A stretch of DNA of 64,000 nucleotides from Thermus brockianus (GCF_021462505.1 NZ_JAKEDV010000001.1:40112-104111), one strand, 5' to 3'. Positions 18,094 through 29,110 are shown, numbered from the stretch's first letter. The notes: generated from the letters alone by a model not told the origin. A program made the numbers and translations.

Positions 18094-18851
18094 ACCGCCT
18101 CCTGGAAAAGGGCTTTCTTGAAGCCCTGGAGCATGCTCCCTAAGCGCTCGGTTTCGTCCACGTAGAAGGGCTTTACCCCCCATTCCCTCAGGGCATCCCC
18201 CGTGACCCGGCCCACGGCCACCGCCTTCACCTGGGCGTTCAGGGCTTCCCGGAGCGCTTCGGGGTTCTCCGCGCCCTCAAAGAGGAACTCCACCTGGATG
18301 GCGGCCACGAAGGCCACGGCGTCCACGGCCCTTTCCCGGATGGCCTCCTCCAGGGCCCGGATGCCCTCAGGGTTAGGCAGGTGGCGGTAGGGCAGGAGGG
18401 GGAGGACCTGGTACCCCCTTTCCTCCAGGGCAGCCTCTAGGAGGGGTAAGGGTTTGCCGTAAAGCTGCAGCGCTGCCCTGCCTGGGCCTTGGGGGATTAG
18501 GGGGATGAGGCTTGGGCTCGTGCCGTCCCCCGTGGCGTGGGGGGGGAGGCCTTCCTCCCGCAGGATGCGGGCCGCCTTGGCGCCCCGGGCCAGGCGGTGG
18601 GCTTGGGCCAAGGGGTCTTTGAGGTCCAGGCCCAGGGCTTTGCCCGCTTCCAGGAGGTCCCGGACCCCAACCCCGGTGGTGGCGAGGAAAAGGTCCACCC
18701 CTCGGGAAAGCTCCCGGAGGCGGTCCTGGTACTCGGGTACGGGTACCTTCTCCGTGGTCTGGGCAGGGAGGAGCAGGGGGGTGAAGCCTAGCTTTTCCGC
18801 CAGGGCCTTGAACTCCTCCCTCCGCCTTAGGCCAGCGTAGGCGATGCGCAT
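18090..18851 (-). CDS. hemD: Uroporphyrinogen-III synthase
   Basis: 253 residues. It closes and inverts ring D of hydroxymethylbilane to give uroporphyrinogen III. The family is weakly conserved; support comes from the overall two-domain length, the opening RIAYAGLRRREEFKALAEKLGF, the internal VDAVAFVAAIQVEFLF and AVAVGRVTGDALREWGVKPFYV near residues 165-220, and the position between siroheme genes. It resembles the T. thermophilus enzyme as I remember it. Placing hemD in a sulfur operon suggests that tetrapyrrole flow is raised together with sulfite reductase demand; another hemD copy might exist for heme. Confidence 0.88.
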   Translation of the reverse strand: MRIAYAGLRRREEFKALAEKLGFTPLLLPAQTTEKVPVPEYQDRLRELSRGVDLFLATTGVGVRDLLEAGKALGLDLKDPLAQAHRLARGAKAARILREEGLPPHATGDGTSPSLIPLIPQGPGRAALQLYGKPLPLLEAALEERGYQVLPLLPYRHLPNPEGIRALEEAIRERAVDAVAFVAAIQVEFLFEGAENPEALREALNAQVKAVAVGRVTGDALREWGVKPFYVDETERLGSMLQGFKKALFQEAV

Positions 18852-18869
18852 GGTGGCCTCCTATGCCGT

Positions 18870-20600
<1,731 letters not shown>

Positions 20601-20641
20601 CTTCGCCTCCTCGTCCCCTCCCGGAGGGAGGGTTGCCCGGC

Positions 20642-20677
20642 ATGGTATACCATTGAGCCCATGAATGTCAAGGGTAT
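20642..20677 (-). promoter_or_regulatory. Promoter of the sulfur-assimilation operon with a palindromic operator on its -10
   Basis: On the minus strand a perfect -35 TTGACA (about 20667-20672) is followed after 16-18 bases by TATACC/TACCAT. The -10 is covered by the exact 12-base palindrome ATGGTATACCAT (20642-20653), a classic repressor position. The sir start lies about 42 bases downstream, with a small GC hairpin (CCCTCCC/GGGAGGG) in the leader. Confidence 0.6.
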
Positions 20678-20722
20678 AAGGCCCTTTGTGCCCCCCCTTC
20701 CATTCCCTGGGACTCCTCGTGG

Positions 20723-20728
20723 TAAAGT
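20723..20728 (+). promoter_or_regulatory. Probable -10 of the thiamin operon
   Basis: TAAAGT about seven to ten bases before the predicted start of the TPP riboswitch. No strong -35 hexamer is visible at 16-18 bases upstream. Confidence 0.4.
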
Positions 20729-20737
20729 AACCCTTGC

Positions 20738-20830
20738 AGGCTAGGGGTGCCCCAATGGAGGGGCTGAGAGCTGGGTCCTTCCCAGCAACCCTTGGAACCT
20801 GATCCGGGTAATGCCGGCGGAGGGAAGCCT
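20738..20830 (+). ncRNA. TPP riboswitch (THI element)
   Basis: The conserved core is present in order: CTAGGGGTGCCC (P2/J2-3 entry), GGCTGAGAG, CCTTGGAACCTGATCCGGGT, AATGCCGGCGGAGGGAAG. P1 is formed by AGGCT (20738-20742) with AGCCT (20826-20830). Such elements bind thiamin pyrophosphate and switch off downstream thiamin genes. Downstream, CACCCCTT (20862-20869) can pair with AAGGGGGTG (20898-20906), the ribosome site of thiE, so control is probably at translation initiation; no run of U that would mark a terminator is seen. Confidence 0.95.
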
Positions 20831-20911
20831 ATGCGGAAGATCCCCAATCCCCAAAACCCAACACCCCTTGGGCCGCGTGGGCCTTTTCCGCTGGCCTAAG
20901 GGGGTGAAAGG

Positions 20912-21532
20912 TTGCTCGGCAGGCTCTACCTGGTGGTGACCCCACGGCCTTCCTGGACGTGGGAGGAGGTCCTTTCCCGCACCGAGCGGGCCCTGGCGGG
21001 CGGGGTGGAGGTTTTGCAGCTCAGGGCCAAGGACTGGGAGGCGAGGCCCATTCTGGAGCTAGGGGAAAAGATGCTGGCCTTGGCCCGGCGCTACGGGGTC
21101 CCCTTCTTCCTCAACGATCGCCCGGACCTTGCTGCCCTCCTGGGGGCGGATGGGGTGCACCTGGGCCAGGGGGACCTCACGCCCAGGGAGGCCAGGCGCT
21201 TCTTTCAGGGCCTGGTGGGCCGCTCCACCCACGCTCCCGAGCAGGCCCTAAAGGCCCTGGAGGAGGGGGCAGACTACCTGTCCGTGGGGCCGGTGTGGGA
21301 AACCCCTACCAAGCCCGGGCGTAAGGCGGCGGGGCTTGGCTACGTCCGCTTTGCCGCGGAGAACCTCGGAGAGAAGCCCTGGTTCGCCATCGGGGGCATT
21401 GACCTGAAGAACCTGCCGGAGGTCCTCGAGGCGGGGGCCCGGCGGGTGGTGGTGGTGCGCGCCATCCTGGATGCGGAGGACCCCGAGCGGGCGGCCCGGG
21501 CCTTCAGGGAGAGGCTTTATGGTGTGGCTTAA
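20912..21532 (+). CDS. thiE: Thiamin-phosphate synthase
   Basis: 206 residues from TTG 20912, placed six bases after GGGGGTGAAAGG. The enzyme joins HMP-pyrophosphate and HET-phosphate into thiamin phosphate. TIM-barrel motifs seen are LQLRAKDWEARPILELG near residue 35, FFLNDRPDLAALLGADGVHLGQGDL near 70-95, GADYLSVGPVWETPTKPG near 125, FAIGGIDLKNL near 160, and VVVVRAILDA near 182. The initiator is a weak TTG and its ribosome site can be masked by the riboswitch platform. The 3' end overlaps thiS by 14 bases. Confidence 0.95.
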   Translation: MLGRLYLVVTPRPSWTWEEVLSRTERALAGGVEVLQLRAKDWEARPILELGEKMLALARRYGVPFFLNDRPDLAALLGADGVHLGQGDLTPREARRFFQGLVGRSTHAPEQALKALEEGADYLSVGPVWETPTKPGRKAAGLGYVRFAAENLGEKPWFAIGGIDLKNLPEVLEAGARRVVVVRAILDAEDPERAARAFRERLYGVA

Positions 21533-21713
21533 CGGCGAGCCCAAGCCCTTGGAGGGGAAGACCCTAAAGGAGGTGTTGGAAGCCTTGGGGGTGGAGCCGG
21601 AACGGGTGGCCGTCCTCCTCAACGGGGAGGCTTACCCCGGCAAGGAGCTTCCGCCCCGTGTCCTCCAGGAGGGGGACGAGGTGGAGGTGGTGGCCCTGGT
21701 GCAAGGGGGGTAA
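21519..21713 (+). CDS. thiS: Sulfur carrier protein ThiS
   Basis: 64 residues, a ubiquitin-like carrier that ends in the required Gly-Gly (LVQGG). The C-terminal glycine is adenylylated and turned into a thiocarboxylate that donates sulfur to the thiazole ring. I start at ATG 21519 ([20 protein letters not shown]); an earlier in-frame ATG at 21471 would lie deep in thiE. The GG-encoding end is followed by two copies of GGTAAAGG-like purine repeat that include the ribosome site of thiG. No adenylyltransferase thiF is in this operon. Confidence 0.93.
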   Translation: MVWLNGEPKPLEGKTLKEVLEALGVEPERVAVLLNGEAYPGKELPPRVLQEGDEVEVVALVQGG

Positions 21714-21732
21714 AGGGGGTAAAGGAGGAGGG

Positions 21733-22515
21733 ATGGACGCTTGGCAGGTGGGACCCATAACGCTCACGAGCCGCCTCATCCTGGGCTCGGGGAAGTTTCG
21801 CGACTTCGGGGTGATGCGGGAGGCCCTAAAGGCGGCGAGGGCGGAGGTGGTGACGGTTTCCGTGCGCCGGGTGGAGGTGGGGGCCCCGGGACACGTGGGG
21901 CTTTTGGAGGCTTTAGAGGGGGTGCGCCTCCTCCCCAACACCGCCGGGGCACGCACGGCGGAGGAGGCGGTGCGGCTGGCCCGGCTCGGCCGCCTCCTCA
22001 CGGGGGAGAACTGGGTGAAGCTGGAGGTCATCCCCGACCCCGCCTACCTCCTCCCCGACCCCGTGGAGACGCTGAAGGCGGCGGAGATCCTCCTCCAGGA
22101 GGGCTTCTTTGTCCTGCCCTACATGGGGCCGGACCTGGTCCTGGCCAAAAAGCTCGCCGCTTTGGGCACGGCCACGGTGATGCCCTTGGCCGCGCCCATC
22201 GGCTCGGGATGGGGGGTAAAGACGCGGGCCCTTTTGGAGCTCTTCGCCCGGGAGCGCCCAAGCCTCCCGCCCGTGGTGGTGGATGCGGGGCTTGGGCTTC
22301 CCTCCCATGCGGCGGAGGTCATGGAACTGGGGCTGGACGCCGTTTTGGTGAACACCGCCATCGCCGAGGCCCAGGACCCGCCCGCCATGGCCGAGGCCTT
22401 CCGCCTGGCGGTGGAGGCGGGCAGGAAGGCCTACCGGGCGGGGCCCATGCGGCCTAGGGAGGGGGCGAGCCCCTCAAGCCCCACGGAAGGGGTGCCCTTG
22501 GGGAGGCCGGGGTGA
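21733..22515 (+). CDS. thiG: Thiazole synthase
   Basis: 260 residues from ATG 21733, with AAAGGAGGAGGG upstream. ThiG condenses deoxyxylulose phosphate, dehydroglycine and ThiS thiocarboxylate into the thiazole phosphate. Conserved blocks are [13 protein letters not shown] at residue 10, [22 protein letters not shown] near 67, [25 protein letters not shown] near 96 (with the Schiff-base lysine), APIGSGWGV near 155 and [18 protein letters not shown] near 180. It ends four bases into the next gene. An upstream in-frame start would overlap thiS. Confidence 0.95.
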   Translation: MDAWQVGPITLTSRLILGSGKFRDFGVMREALKAARAEVVTVSVRRVEVGAPGHVGLLEALEGVRLLPNTAGARTAEEAVRLARLGRLLTGENWVKLEVIPDPAYLLPDPVETLKAAEILLQEGFFVLPYMGPDLVLAKKLAALGTATVMPLAAPIGSGWGVKTRALLELFARERPSLPPVVVDAGLGLPSHAAEVMELGLDAVLVNTAIAEAQDPPAMAEAFRLAVEAGRKAYRAGPMRPREGASPSSPTEGVPLGRPG

Positions 22516-23441
22516 GGGCCGAGGTGGCGGTGGTGGGGGCGGGCATCATCGGAACCCTCGCCGCCTATGAGCTTGCCAAGCGGGGCCTCGAGGTCCTCCT
22601 CCTGGATGCGGAGAAGCCCGGGGCCGCCACCCTGGCGAGCGCCGGGATGCTCGCCCCTTACCCCGAGGGCCTTTCGGGGGAGCTCTTGGAGGCGGGGCTT
22701 TTCGCCCTGGAGTATTACCGGGACCTCTTGGCGGAGCTTGGGGAGAAGGGCTTTGCCGTAGAAGCGGGCTTTTCCGGCACCTACGTGGCCGCCTTGAGCC
22801 CAGGGGAGAAGGAGGCCTGGGAGGCAGAAGGCCCCCCGCCCTACCCGGTGCGGGGAGCTTTGGGGGCCAGGGCTTTCCCCGGGGGGTATGTCCACCCACG
22901 GGCCCTTAGGGAGGCCCTTTTGGCCTCGCTTCGGGGCATGGGGGTGCCCTACCTGAAGGCCGAGGCCCAGGGGGTGCGGGAGGGGCGGGTGGTCCTTCCC
23001 GAAGGGGAGGTGCGGGCCCGGCGCATCCTCCTCGCCGTGGGGGCCTGGGGGGAGCGGTTTGGCCTCGGGGTGCGCCCCCTCAGGGGGGAGGCCCTCCTCC
23101 TCCAGGGACCTCCTCCCCCCGGCCCGCTCTTCGCCGGGGAAGGGTACCTCCTGCCCCGGGAGGGTGGGGTCTACGTGGGGGCCACGGGCCGGGAGGGGTG
23201 GGGGGCAGGGGTGGACCTCTTCGGGCTTCGGTGGCTTGCGGACTACGCCCACGAGCGCTTTCCCCTCCTGGAGGGGGCCCGCTTCCGGGAGGCGGTTTGG
23301 GGGTATAGGCCCATGGGGGAGGTCTTCGTGGGGGAGGTGGGGGAGGGGGTCTACGCGGCCACGGGGCATGGCCGCAACGGGGTCCTCCTCGCCCCTTGGA
23401 CGGCGAGGCGGCTTTTGAAGCTCATGGAGGTGGAAGGATGA
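22512..23441 (+). CDS. thiO: Glycine oxidase ThiO (FAD-dependent)
   Basis: 309 residues from GTG 22512, overlapping thiG by four bases. The start [21 protein letters not shown] is a dinucleotide (FAD) fold, and [22 protein letters not shown] is the DAAO-family continuation. The end, [23 protein letters not shown], is the second FAD contact. The enzyme oxidises glycine to dehydroglycine for ThiG, the oxygen-dependent alternative to ThiH. Presence of ThiO rather than ThiH fits an aerobic organism. It overlaps thiC by four bases. Confidence 0.93.
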   Translation: MRAEVAVVGAGIIGTLAAYELAKRGLEVLLLDAEKPGAATLASAGMLAPYPEGLSGELLEAGLFALEYYRDLLAELGEKGFAVEAGFSGTYVAALSPGEKEAWEAEGPPPYPVRGALGARAFPGGYVHPRALREALLASLRGMGVPYLKAEAQGVREGRVVLPEGEVRARRILLAVGAWGERFGLGVRPLRGEALLLQGPPPPGPLFAGEGYLLPREGGVYVGATGREGWGAGVDLFGLRWLADYAHERFPLLEGARFREAVWGYRPMGEVFVGEVGEGVYAATGHGRNGVLLAPWTARRLLKLMEVEG

Positions 23442-24745
23442 CGCAGTTGGAGGCGGCAAGGAAAGGGATCGTCACCGAGGAGATGGCTTACGTGGCGGAG
23501 CAGGAGGGGGTTTCCCCCGAGTTCGTGCGGGAAGGGGTGGCGGCGGGAAGGATCGTGATTCCGAGGAACCCCAACCACCGCACCCTGAGGGACTTCAAGG
23601 GGATCGGGGAGGGGCTTTCCGTGAAGGTGAACGCCAACCTGGGCACCTCCTACGATTACGTGGACGTGGAGGAGGAGGTGGAGAAGGCCCGGGTGGCCAT
23701 CCGTTACGGGGCGGACACCGTCATGGATCTCTCCACCGGGGGGGACTTGAAGGAGATAAGGCGGCGCATCCTCGAGGTGGCCACCGTTCCCCTGGGCACC
23801 GTGCCCATCTACGAGGCGGAGTTCCGGGCCGCCAAGCGCAAGAACTTCTTTGACATGTCCCCCGATGAGCTCTTTGAGGTCATTGAGGAGCACGGGAAGG
23901 AGGGGGTGGACTACATCACGGTGCACGTGGGCGTCACCCTAAAGAACCTAGAGGTCTACCGGCATGCCCCCCGCACCACGGGCATCGTAAGCCGGGGCGG
24001 GGGGCTCATGGCCGCCTGGATGCTCCACCGCGGGGAGGAGAACCCCCTTTACGCCCGCTTTGACGACCTCTTGGACATCGCCCGCACCTACGATATGACC
24101 CTCTCCCTGGGGGATGGGCTTAGGCCGGGCTCCCTGGCGGACAGCACCGACCGGGCCCAGATCGCCGAGCTCCTCACCATCGGCGAGCTGGTGGAAAGGG
24201 CCAGGCGGGCTGGGGTCCAGGCCATGGTGGAAGGGCCAGGCCACATCCCCCTGAACGAGGTGGCCACCAACGTCCAGATCCAGAAGAAGCTCACGGGGCA
24301 TGCCCCCTTTTACATCCTTGGCATGCTCCCCGTGGACACCGCCGCCGGCTTTGACCACATCGCCGGGGCCATCGGCGGGGCCTTGGCGGGCTGGATGGGG
24401 GCGGACATGCTCTGCTACCTGACCCCGGCGGAGCACCTGGGCCTGCCCACGGCGGAGCACGTGAAGGAAGGGGTGATCGCCTTCAAGATCGCCGCCCACG
24501 CCGCCGACGTGGCCCGGGGGAACCCGAGGGCGCTGGAGCGGAACCGGCGGATGTCCGAGGCCCGCTACCGCCTGGACTGGGAGGCCCAGTTCGCCCTCGC
24601 CCTCTTTCCCGAGGAGGCCAGGCGGCTTAAGGAGGAGCGGGGAAGCCGCACCAAGGCCTGCAGCATGTGCGGCCCCTTCTGCCCCATGAACCTGGTGGAG
24701 GCGGTGCTGCGGGGTCGGGAGCGCCTCGAGCTTCCGGTAGCCTAA
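23438..24745 (+). CDS. thiC: Phosphomethylpyrimidine synthase (HMP-P synthase)
   Basis: 435 residues from ATG 23438 ([20 protein letters not shown]); the overlap ATGA with thiO supports this start. It is the short form of ThiC lacking the N-terminal domain of the E. coli enzyme. It rearranges aminoimidazole ribotide into HMP-phosphate by radical SAM chemistry. The C-terminal cluster motif CSMCGPFC is intact, and GADTVMDLSTGGDL, VEGPGHIPLNEV and GMLPVDTAAGFDHIAGAIGGA are diagnostic. TAGCCT over its stop codon may be an internal promoter for the following transporter. Confidence 0.96.
   Translation: MTQLEAARKGIVTEEMAYVAEQEGVSPEFVREGVAAGRIVIPRNPNHRTLRDFKGIGEGLSVKVNANLGTSYDYVDVEEEVEKARVAIRYGADTVMDLSTGGDLKEIRRRILEVATVPLGTVPIYEAEFRAAKRKNFFDMSPDELFEVIEEHGKEGVDYITVHVGVTLKNLEVYRHAPRTTGIVSRGGGLMAAWMLHRGEENPLYARFDDLLDIARTYDMTLSLGDGLRPGSLADSTDRAQIAELLTIGELVERARRAGVQAMVEGPGHIPLNEVATNVQIQKKLTGHAPFYILGMLPVDTAAGFDHIAGAIGGALAGWMGADMLCYLTPAEHLGLPTAEHVKEGVIAFKIAAHAADVARGNPRALERNRRMSEARYRLDWEAQFALALFPEEARRLKEERGSRTKACSMCGPFCPMNLVEAVLRGRERLELPVA
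24738..24743 (+). promoter_or_regulatory. Possible internal -10 before the MFS gene of the thiamin operon
   Basis: TAGCCT overlapping the thiC stop, six bases before the ATG at 24750. It fits the leaderless pattern and could make the transporter and thiD partly independent of the riboswitch. Confidence 0.4.
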
Positions 24746-24749
24746 GGGC

Positions 24750-26051
24750 ATGGACGTGCTTTCCCGTTTGGAGCGCCTGCCCCTGGGCAGGCCCCATTAC
24801 CGTTTGCTCTTCCTCCTGGGCCTGGGCTGGGCCTTGGATGCCATGGACGTGGGCCTCATCAGCTTCACCCTGCCCGCCCTTTCCCGGGAGTTTGGCCTTA
24901 GCCCTGTCCAGGCGGGCCTTTTGGGGAGCGCTGGGCTTTTGGGCATGCTCCTGGGGGCCGCCCTGGGCGGACGGCTTGCCGACCGTTTGGGGCGTAAGGC
25001 GGTGGTGGGGTATAGCCTTTTTCTGGCGGGTCTCGGGAGCCTCTTCACCGCCTGGGCTCCGGGTCTTGGGTGGATCTACCTCTTCCGCTTCCTCACGGGG
25101 GTCGGCCTGGGGGCGGAGCTTCCCGTGGCGGCAAGCCTCATGGGGGAGTTTAGCCCCCGGGTCCACCGGGGGCGGATGGTGGTTCTCTTGGAGGCCTTTT
25201 GGGCGGTGGGGTGGCTTCTTGCTGCCTTGGTGGGGTACCTTTTGGTGCCGGACCTGGGTTGGCGGGCGGCCTTTTTGGTGGGGGCCCTCCCTGCCCTCTA
25301 CGCCGCCTACCTGCGGCTTTCCTTGCCCGAGTCCCCCCGCTGGCTTGTGGCCCAGGGGCGTTTGAAGGAGGCGGAGGCCCTGGTGACCGCTTGGGAGAGG
25401 GCCTTTCCCCACCCCTTGCCTCTGCCGTCCCCTGTCCCCGCCCCGAAGGCTTACCCTTACGCCGCCCTCTTCCGCCCGCCCCTTCTCCGCCGCACCCTTT
25501 TCCTCTCGCTGGCTTGGTTCGCCTTAAACGCTGGCTACTACGGGGCCTTCATATGGCTTCCCTCCCTGCTCGTGGCCCAGGGGTATACCCTGGTGCGCTC
25601 CTTGGAGTATGTGCTCCTCATGACCCTGGCCCAGGTGCCGGGCTACTTGACGGCCGCCTTCCTGGTAGAGCGTCTGGGGCGGAGGCCCGTTTTGGTGGGC
25701 TTCTTGGCCCTGTCGGCCCTCTCCGCCTACCTCTTGGCCCAGGCCTCCTCTCCCGGAGAGCTCCTTCTTTTTGGAAGCCTTCTCTCTTTCTTCAACCTGG
25801 GGGCTTGGGGGGCCATCTACGCCTATACCCCTGAGCTTTCCCCCACAACGTTGCGGGGAAGCGGAGCGGGGCTAGCCGCTGCCGTAGGCCGGGTGGGGGG
25901 TATCCTGGCGCCCTACGCCACCGGGGCCCTCCTCCCCGCTTGGGGGCCGGGCGGGGTGCTTGCCCTTCACGGGGGGCTCCTCCTTCTGGCGGGACTTTTT
26001 GCCTTGGGGGTGGGGGTAGAGACCCGGGGAAGGCCCTTGGAGGAAACATGA
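24750..26051 (+). CDS. MFS transporter in the thiamin operon (candidate thiamin-precursor or thiamin carrier)
   Basis: 433 residues with twelve predicted helices. The loop between helices 2 and 3 reads [13 protein letters not shown], the MFS motif A, and [25 protein letters not shown] before the central loop is the sugar-porter/organic-cation-type signature (NiaP, aromatic acid and sugar porters). Length and motifs fit a proton symporter. It lies between thiC and thiD, overlapping thiD by four bases, so a substrate such as HMP, thiazole or thiamin is plausible by context only. It is not similar to the exporter at 4.9 kb in these motifs. Confidence 0.85.
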   Translation: MDVLSRLERLPLGRPHYRLLFLLGLGWALDAMDVGLISFTLPALSREFGLSPVQAGLLGSAGLLGMLLGAALGGRLADRLGRKAVVGYSLFLAGLGSLFTAWAPGLGWIYLFRFLTGVGLGAELPVAASLMGEFSPRVHRGRMVVLLEAFWAVGWLLAALVGYLLVPDLGWRAAFLVGALPALYAAYLRLSLPESPRWLVAQGRLKEAEALVTAWERAFPHPLPLPSPVPAPKAYPYAALFRPPLLRRTLFLSLAWFALNAGYYGAFIWLPSLLVAQGYTLVRSLEYVLLMTLAQVPGYLTAAFLVERLGRRPVLVGFLALSALSAYLLAQASSPGELLLFGSLLSFFNLGAWGAIYAYTPELSPTTLRGSGAGLAAAVGRVGGILAPYATGALLPAWGPGGVLALHGGLLLLAGLFALGVGVETRGRPLEET

Positions 26052-26824
26052 GGGTGGCCCTTAGCATCGCCGGCTCGGACTCTGGGGGCGGGGCGGGGGT
26101 GCAGGCGGACCTCAAGGTCTTCTTCCGCTTCGGGGTCTACGGGACGAGCGCCCTCACCTTGGTCACGGCCCAGAACACCCTGGGGGTGCAGGCCGTCTAC
26201 CCCCTGCCGCCCGGCCTGGTCTACGCCCAGATCCAAAGCGTGGCCCAGGACCTGCCCATCCATGCCGCTAAAACCGGGGCCTTGGGGAATGCCGAGATCG
26301 TCCAGGCAGTGGCGGAGGGGGTGCGGCGCTTCGGCATCGCTCCCTTGGTGGTGGACCCGGTGATGGTGGCCAAGGGCGGGGACTCTCTCCTCGCCCCCGA
26401 GGCGGTGGAGGCCCTGAAGGTAGCGCTTTTTCCCTTAGCCCTCCTCATCACCCCAAACCGCCTCGAGGCCGAAGCCCTCTTGGGAAGCCCCATCCGGACC
26501 CTAAAGGAAGCGGAGGAGGCTGCTAGAGCCCTTTTGGCCCTAGGGCCCAAGGCGGTCCTCCTCAAAGGGGGGCATCTGGAGGGGGAGGAGGCGGTGGACC
26601 TCCTCGCCACCCGGGAGGGGGTGCGGGCCTACCGGGCCCCGAGGGTGAACACCCGGAACACCCACGGCACGGGCTGTACCCTTTCCGCCGCCATTGCTGC
26701 CCTTCTGGCCTTGGGCAAGCCCCTCGAGGAGGCGGTGGCGGAGGCCAAGGCCTACCTCACCCGCGCCTTAAAAACGGCCCCTCCCGTGGGCCACGGGCAT
26801 GGGCCCCTCAACCACTGGGCCTAA
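26048..26824 (+). CDS. thiD: Hydroxymethylpyrimidine / phosphomethylpyrimidine kinase
   Basis: 258 residues from ATG 26048 ([20 protein letters not shown]). ThiD phosphorylates HMP and then HMP-phosphate. Ribokinase-fold signatures include [34 protein letters not shown] near residue 40, [13 protein letters not shown] near 105, [13 protein letters not shown] near 135 and [20 protein letters not shown] near 205, with the catalytic Asp/Cys of the anion hole. Last gene of the operon; the hairpin just downstream is shaped for the opposite strand but may also stop this transcript. Confidence 0.95.
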   Translation: MRVALSIAGSDSGGGAGVQADLKVFFRFGVYGTSALTLVTAQNTLGVQAVYPLPPGLVYAQIQSVAQDLPIHAAKTGALGNAEIVQAVAEGVRRFGIAPLVVDPVMVAKGGDSLLAPEAVEALKVALFPLALLITPNRLEAEALLGSPIRTLKEAEEAARALLALGPKAVLLKGGHLEGEEAVDLLATREGVRAYRAPRVNTRNTHGTGCTLSAAIAALLALGKPLEEAVAEAKAYLTRALKTAPPVGHGHGPLNHWA

Positions 26825-26852
26825 AAAACTCCCCCCTCCTGGGAGGGGGGAG
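26823..26852 (-). terminator. Intrinsic terminator of tRNA-Arg
   Basis: Hairpin with a ten-base stem (26829-26838 with 26843-26852) followed on the minus strand by TTTTTT (26828-26823). It is placed directly after the tRNA CCA end. On the plus strand it follows the thiD stop but lacks a U-run. Confidence 0.8.
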
Positions 26853-26858
26853 GCCTTC

Positions 26859-26935
26859 TGGTGCGCCCGGAGGGATTCGAACCCCCGACCTAGGGCTTAG
26901 GAAGCCCCCGCTCTATCCTGCTGAGCTACGGGCGC
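26859..26935 (-). tRNA. tRNA-Arg (anticodon CCU)
   Basis: Read on the minus strand: acceptor GCGCCCG, D arm GCTC...GAGC, anticodon stem GGGGC/GCCCT with loop TTCCTAA (anticodon CCT), T arm GGGGG-TTCGAAT-CCCTC, acceptor CGGGCGC, discriminator A, and an encoded CCA. All arms pair, with only G-U exceptions. It decodes AGG. Confidence 0.95.
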
Positions 26936-26948
26936 CCACGCCCTTGGG

Positions 26949-26977
26949 ATTTTAGCACCCCTTGGAGGCCATGGCAA
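26949..26977 (-). promoter_or_regulatory. Promoter of tRNA-Arg
   Basis: Minus strand -35 TTGCCA (26972-26977), exactly 17 bases, -10 TAAAAT (26949-26954); the mature tRNA begins 13 bases beyond the -10. Confidence 0.75.
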
Positions 26978-26992
26978 CCGCCCCCGGTCCGG

Positions 26993-27099
26993 TATAGTCT
27001 TTCGCGGGGGATGAGGGGCGTTCCATAAGTCCCCCTTTATGCACGAATGCCCCAGGCTTCCTTGCGCTCGCGCTTTGGGGAGCCTACCCTGGAGGGAAC
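26993..27099 (+). promoter_or_regulatory. -10 and structured leader of tkt
   Basis: TATAGT (26993-26998) suggests a transcript starting near 27005 with a leader of about 95 bases. It contains a five-codon mini-ORF (27011-27028, ATG AGG GGC GTT CCA TAA) and a hairpin AGGCT...AGCCT (27054-27085) with an inner GCGC-TC-GCGC. GGAGGGAAC precedes the start. Function unknown. Confidence 0.35.
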
Positions 27100-29055
27100 A
27101 TGACCAAGACCCAGGACCTCACCGCCCTATCCGTGAACGCCATCCGCTTCCTGGCCATAGATGCCGTGGAAAAGGCCAAAAGCGGCCATCCGGGTATGCC
27201 CATGGCCATGGCCCCCTTGGCCTACCTCCTCTTCCGGGAGGTGATGCGGCATAACCCCCTGGACCCCGCCTGGCCCAACCGGGACCGGTTCGTCCTTTCC
27301 GCCGGCCACGGGTCCATGCTCCTTTACGCCGCCCTCCACCTCACGGGGTACGACCTCCCCCTGGAGGAGCTTAAGCGCTTCCGCCAGTGGGGCTCCAAGA
27401 CCCCGGGCCACCCCGAGCGGGGCCACACTCCTGGGGTGGAGGTGACCACGGGGCCCCTGGGCCAGGGGATTGCCACGGCGGTGGGCCTGGCTCTGGCGGA
27501 AAAGAAGCTTGCCGCCGAGTTCAACCGCCCGGGCCATCCCGTGGTGGACCACTACACCTACGTCCTGGCCTCGGACGGGGACCTGATGGAGGGGGTTTCG
27601 GGGGAGGCGAGCTCCTTGGCAGGGCAGTGGGGGCTTTCCAAGCTCATCGTCTTCTGGGACGATAACCGCATCTCCATAGACGGCCCCACGGACCTGGCCT
27701 TTAAGGAGGACGTCCTCCTGCGTTACCGCGCCTACGGCTGGCAGACCCTCAGGGTGGAGGACGCCAACGACCTCAACGCCCTCCGCCACGCTCTAAGGCT
27801 CGCCCAACTGGACGAGCGCCCCACCCTCATCGCCGTGCGGAGCCATATCGGCTACGGCTCGCCCAAGCAGGACTCCCACAAGGCCCATGGGGAGCCCTTG
27901 GGCCCGGAGGCGGTGGAGGCCACCCGCAAGAACCTGGGCTGGCCCTACCCGCCCTTCGTGGTGCCCGAGGAGGTCTACCAGCACATGGACATGCGCGCCC
28001 AGGGCAAGGCCTGGCAGGAGGCGTGGGAACGCGCCTTAGAGGCCTACGCCCGGGCGTACCCGGACCTGTACCAAGAGCTTCTCCGCCGCCTCCAAGGGGA
28101 GCTTCCCCCGTTGCCGGAGGAGCCCCCTACCTTTGACAAACCCCTGGCCACCCGGGCGGCGAGCGGCAAGGTCCTGGACCTCCTCGCTCCCCGCATGCCC
28201 GAACTCCTGGGGGGTAGCGCCGACCTTACCCCCTCCAACAACACCAAGGCCGAGGGCATGGAGGACTTCTCCCCGCAAAACCCCACGGGGCGCTACCTGC
28301 GCTTTGGGGTGCGGGAGCACGGGATGGGGGCCATCCTGAACGGGCTTAACCTCCACGGGGGCTACCGGGCCTATGGGGGCACCTTTCTGGTCTTTTCCGA
28401 CTACATGCGCCCCGCCATCCGCCTCGCCGCCCTCATGGAAACCCCCACGGTGTTCGTCTTCACCCACGACTCCATCGCCTTAGGGGAGGACGGGCCCACC
28501 CACCAGCCCATAGAGCACCTGATGAGCCTTAGGGCCATGCCGGGGCTTTGGGTGGTCCGTCCCGCCGACGCCTACGAGACCTTTTACGCCTGGCAGGTGG
28601 CCCTGAAAAGGAAGGAGGGCCCCACCGCCTTGGTCCTCACCCGCCAGGCGGTGCCCCTCCTTTCCCCCGAGAAGGCCAAGGGGCTTTTGCGGGGCGGGTA
28701 CGTCCTGGAAGACGCCGAGAAGCCCCAAGGGGTGCTTTTGGCCACGGGGAGCGAGGTCCACCTGGCCTTGAAGGCGAGGGACCTTCTGAGGGAGCAGGGC
28801 GTTGGGGTGCGGGTGGTGAGCCTGCCTTGCCTGGAGCTCTTTGAGGCCCAGCCCGAGGCGTACCGCAGGGCGGTCCTGCCCCCGGGCCTCCCCGTGGTGG
28901 CGGTGGAGGCGGGGGCCTCCTTGGGTTGGGAGCGGTACGCCCACAAGGTGGTGGGCCTGGACCGCTTCGGGGCCAGCGCCCCTTACCCCGAGGTCTACGA
29001 GCGCCTGGGCTTTACGCCAGAGCGGGTGGCGGAAGCCCTTCTAGAGCTGGTGTAA
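27100..29055 (+). CDS. tkt: Transketolase
   Basis: 651 residues, full length. It transfers two-carbon units in the pentose phosphate pathway with thiamin pyrophosphate. Signatures: [17 protein letters not shown] near residue 30, [18 protein letters not shown] near 67, the TPP motif [33 protein letters not shown] near 150-182, and in the pyrimidine domain [13 protein letters not shown] near 405 and [20 protein letters not shown] near 455. ATG 27100 follows GGAGGGAAC. It lies after the thiamin operon and before rpe, which acts in the same pathway. Confidence 0.96.
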   Translation: MTKTQDLTALSVNAIRFLAIDAVEKAKSGHPGMPMAMAPLAYLLFREVMRHNPLDPAWPNRDRFVLSAGHGSMLLYAALHLTGYDLPLEELKRFRQWGSKTPGHPERGHTPGVEVTTGPLGQGIATAVGLALAEKKLAAEFNRPGHPVVDHYTYVLASDGDLMEGVSGEASSLAGQWGLSKLIVFWDDNRISIDGPTDLAFKEDVLLRYRAYGWQTLRVEDANDLNALRHALRLAQLDERPTLIAVRSHIGYGSPKQDSHKAHGEPLGPEAVEATRKNLGWPYPPFVVPEEVYQHMDMRAQGKAWQEAWERALEAYARAYPDLYQELLRRLQGELPPLPEEPPTFDKPLATRAASGKVLDLLAPRMPELLGGSADLTPSNNTKAEGMEDFSPQNPTGRYLRFGVREHGMGAILNGLNLHGGYRAYGGTFLVFSDYMRPAIRLAALMETPTVFVFTHDSIALGEDGPTHQPIEHLMSLRAMPGLWVVRPADAYETFYAWQVALKRKEGPTALVLTRQAVPLLSPEKAKGLLRGGYVLEDAEKPQGVLLATGSEVHLALKARDLLREQGVGVRVVSLPCLELFEAQPEAYRRAVLPPGLPVVAVEAGASLGWERYAHKVVGLDRFGASAPYPEVYERLGFTPERVAEALLELV

Positions 29056-29098
29056 TCACACGAGCTTCTCCCTCCTAGGTGAAGGGTGTCCTCGAGGC

Positions 29099-29104
29099 TA
29101 TCCT
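29099..29104 (+). promoter_or_regulatory. -10 element of the PsiE-like gene
   Basis: TATCCT, six bases before ATG 29111. Leaderless pattern. Confidence 0.5.
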
Positions 29105-29110
29105 TTCTCC

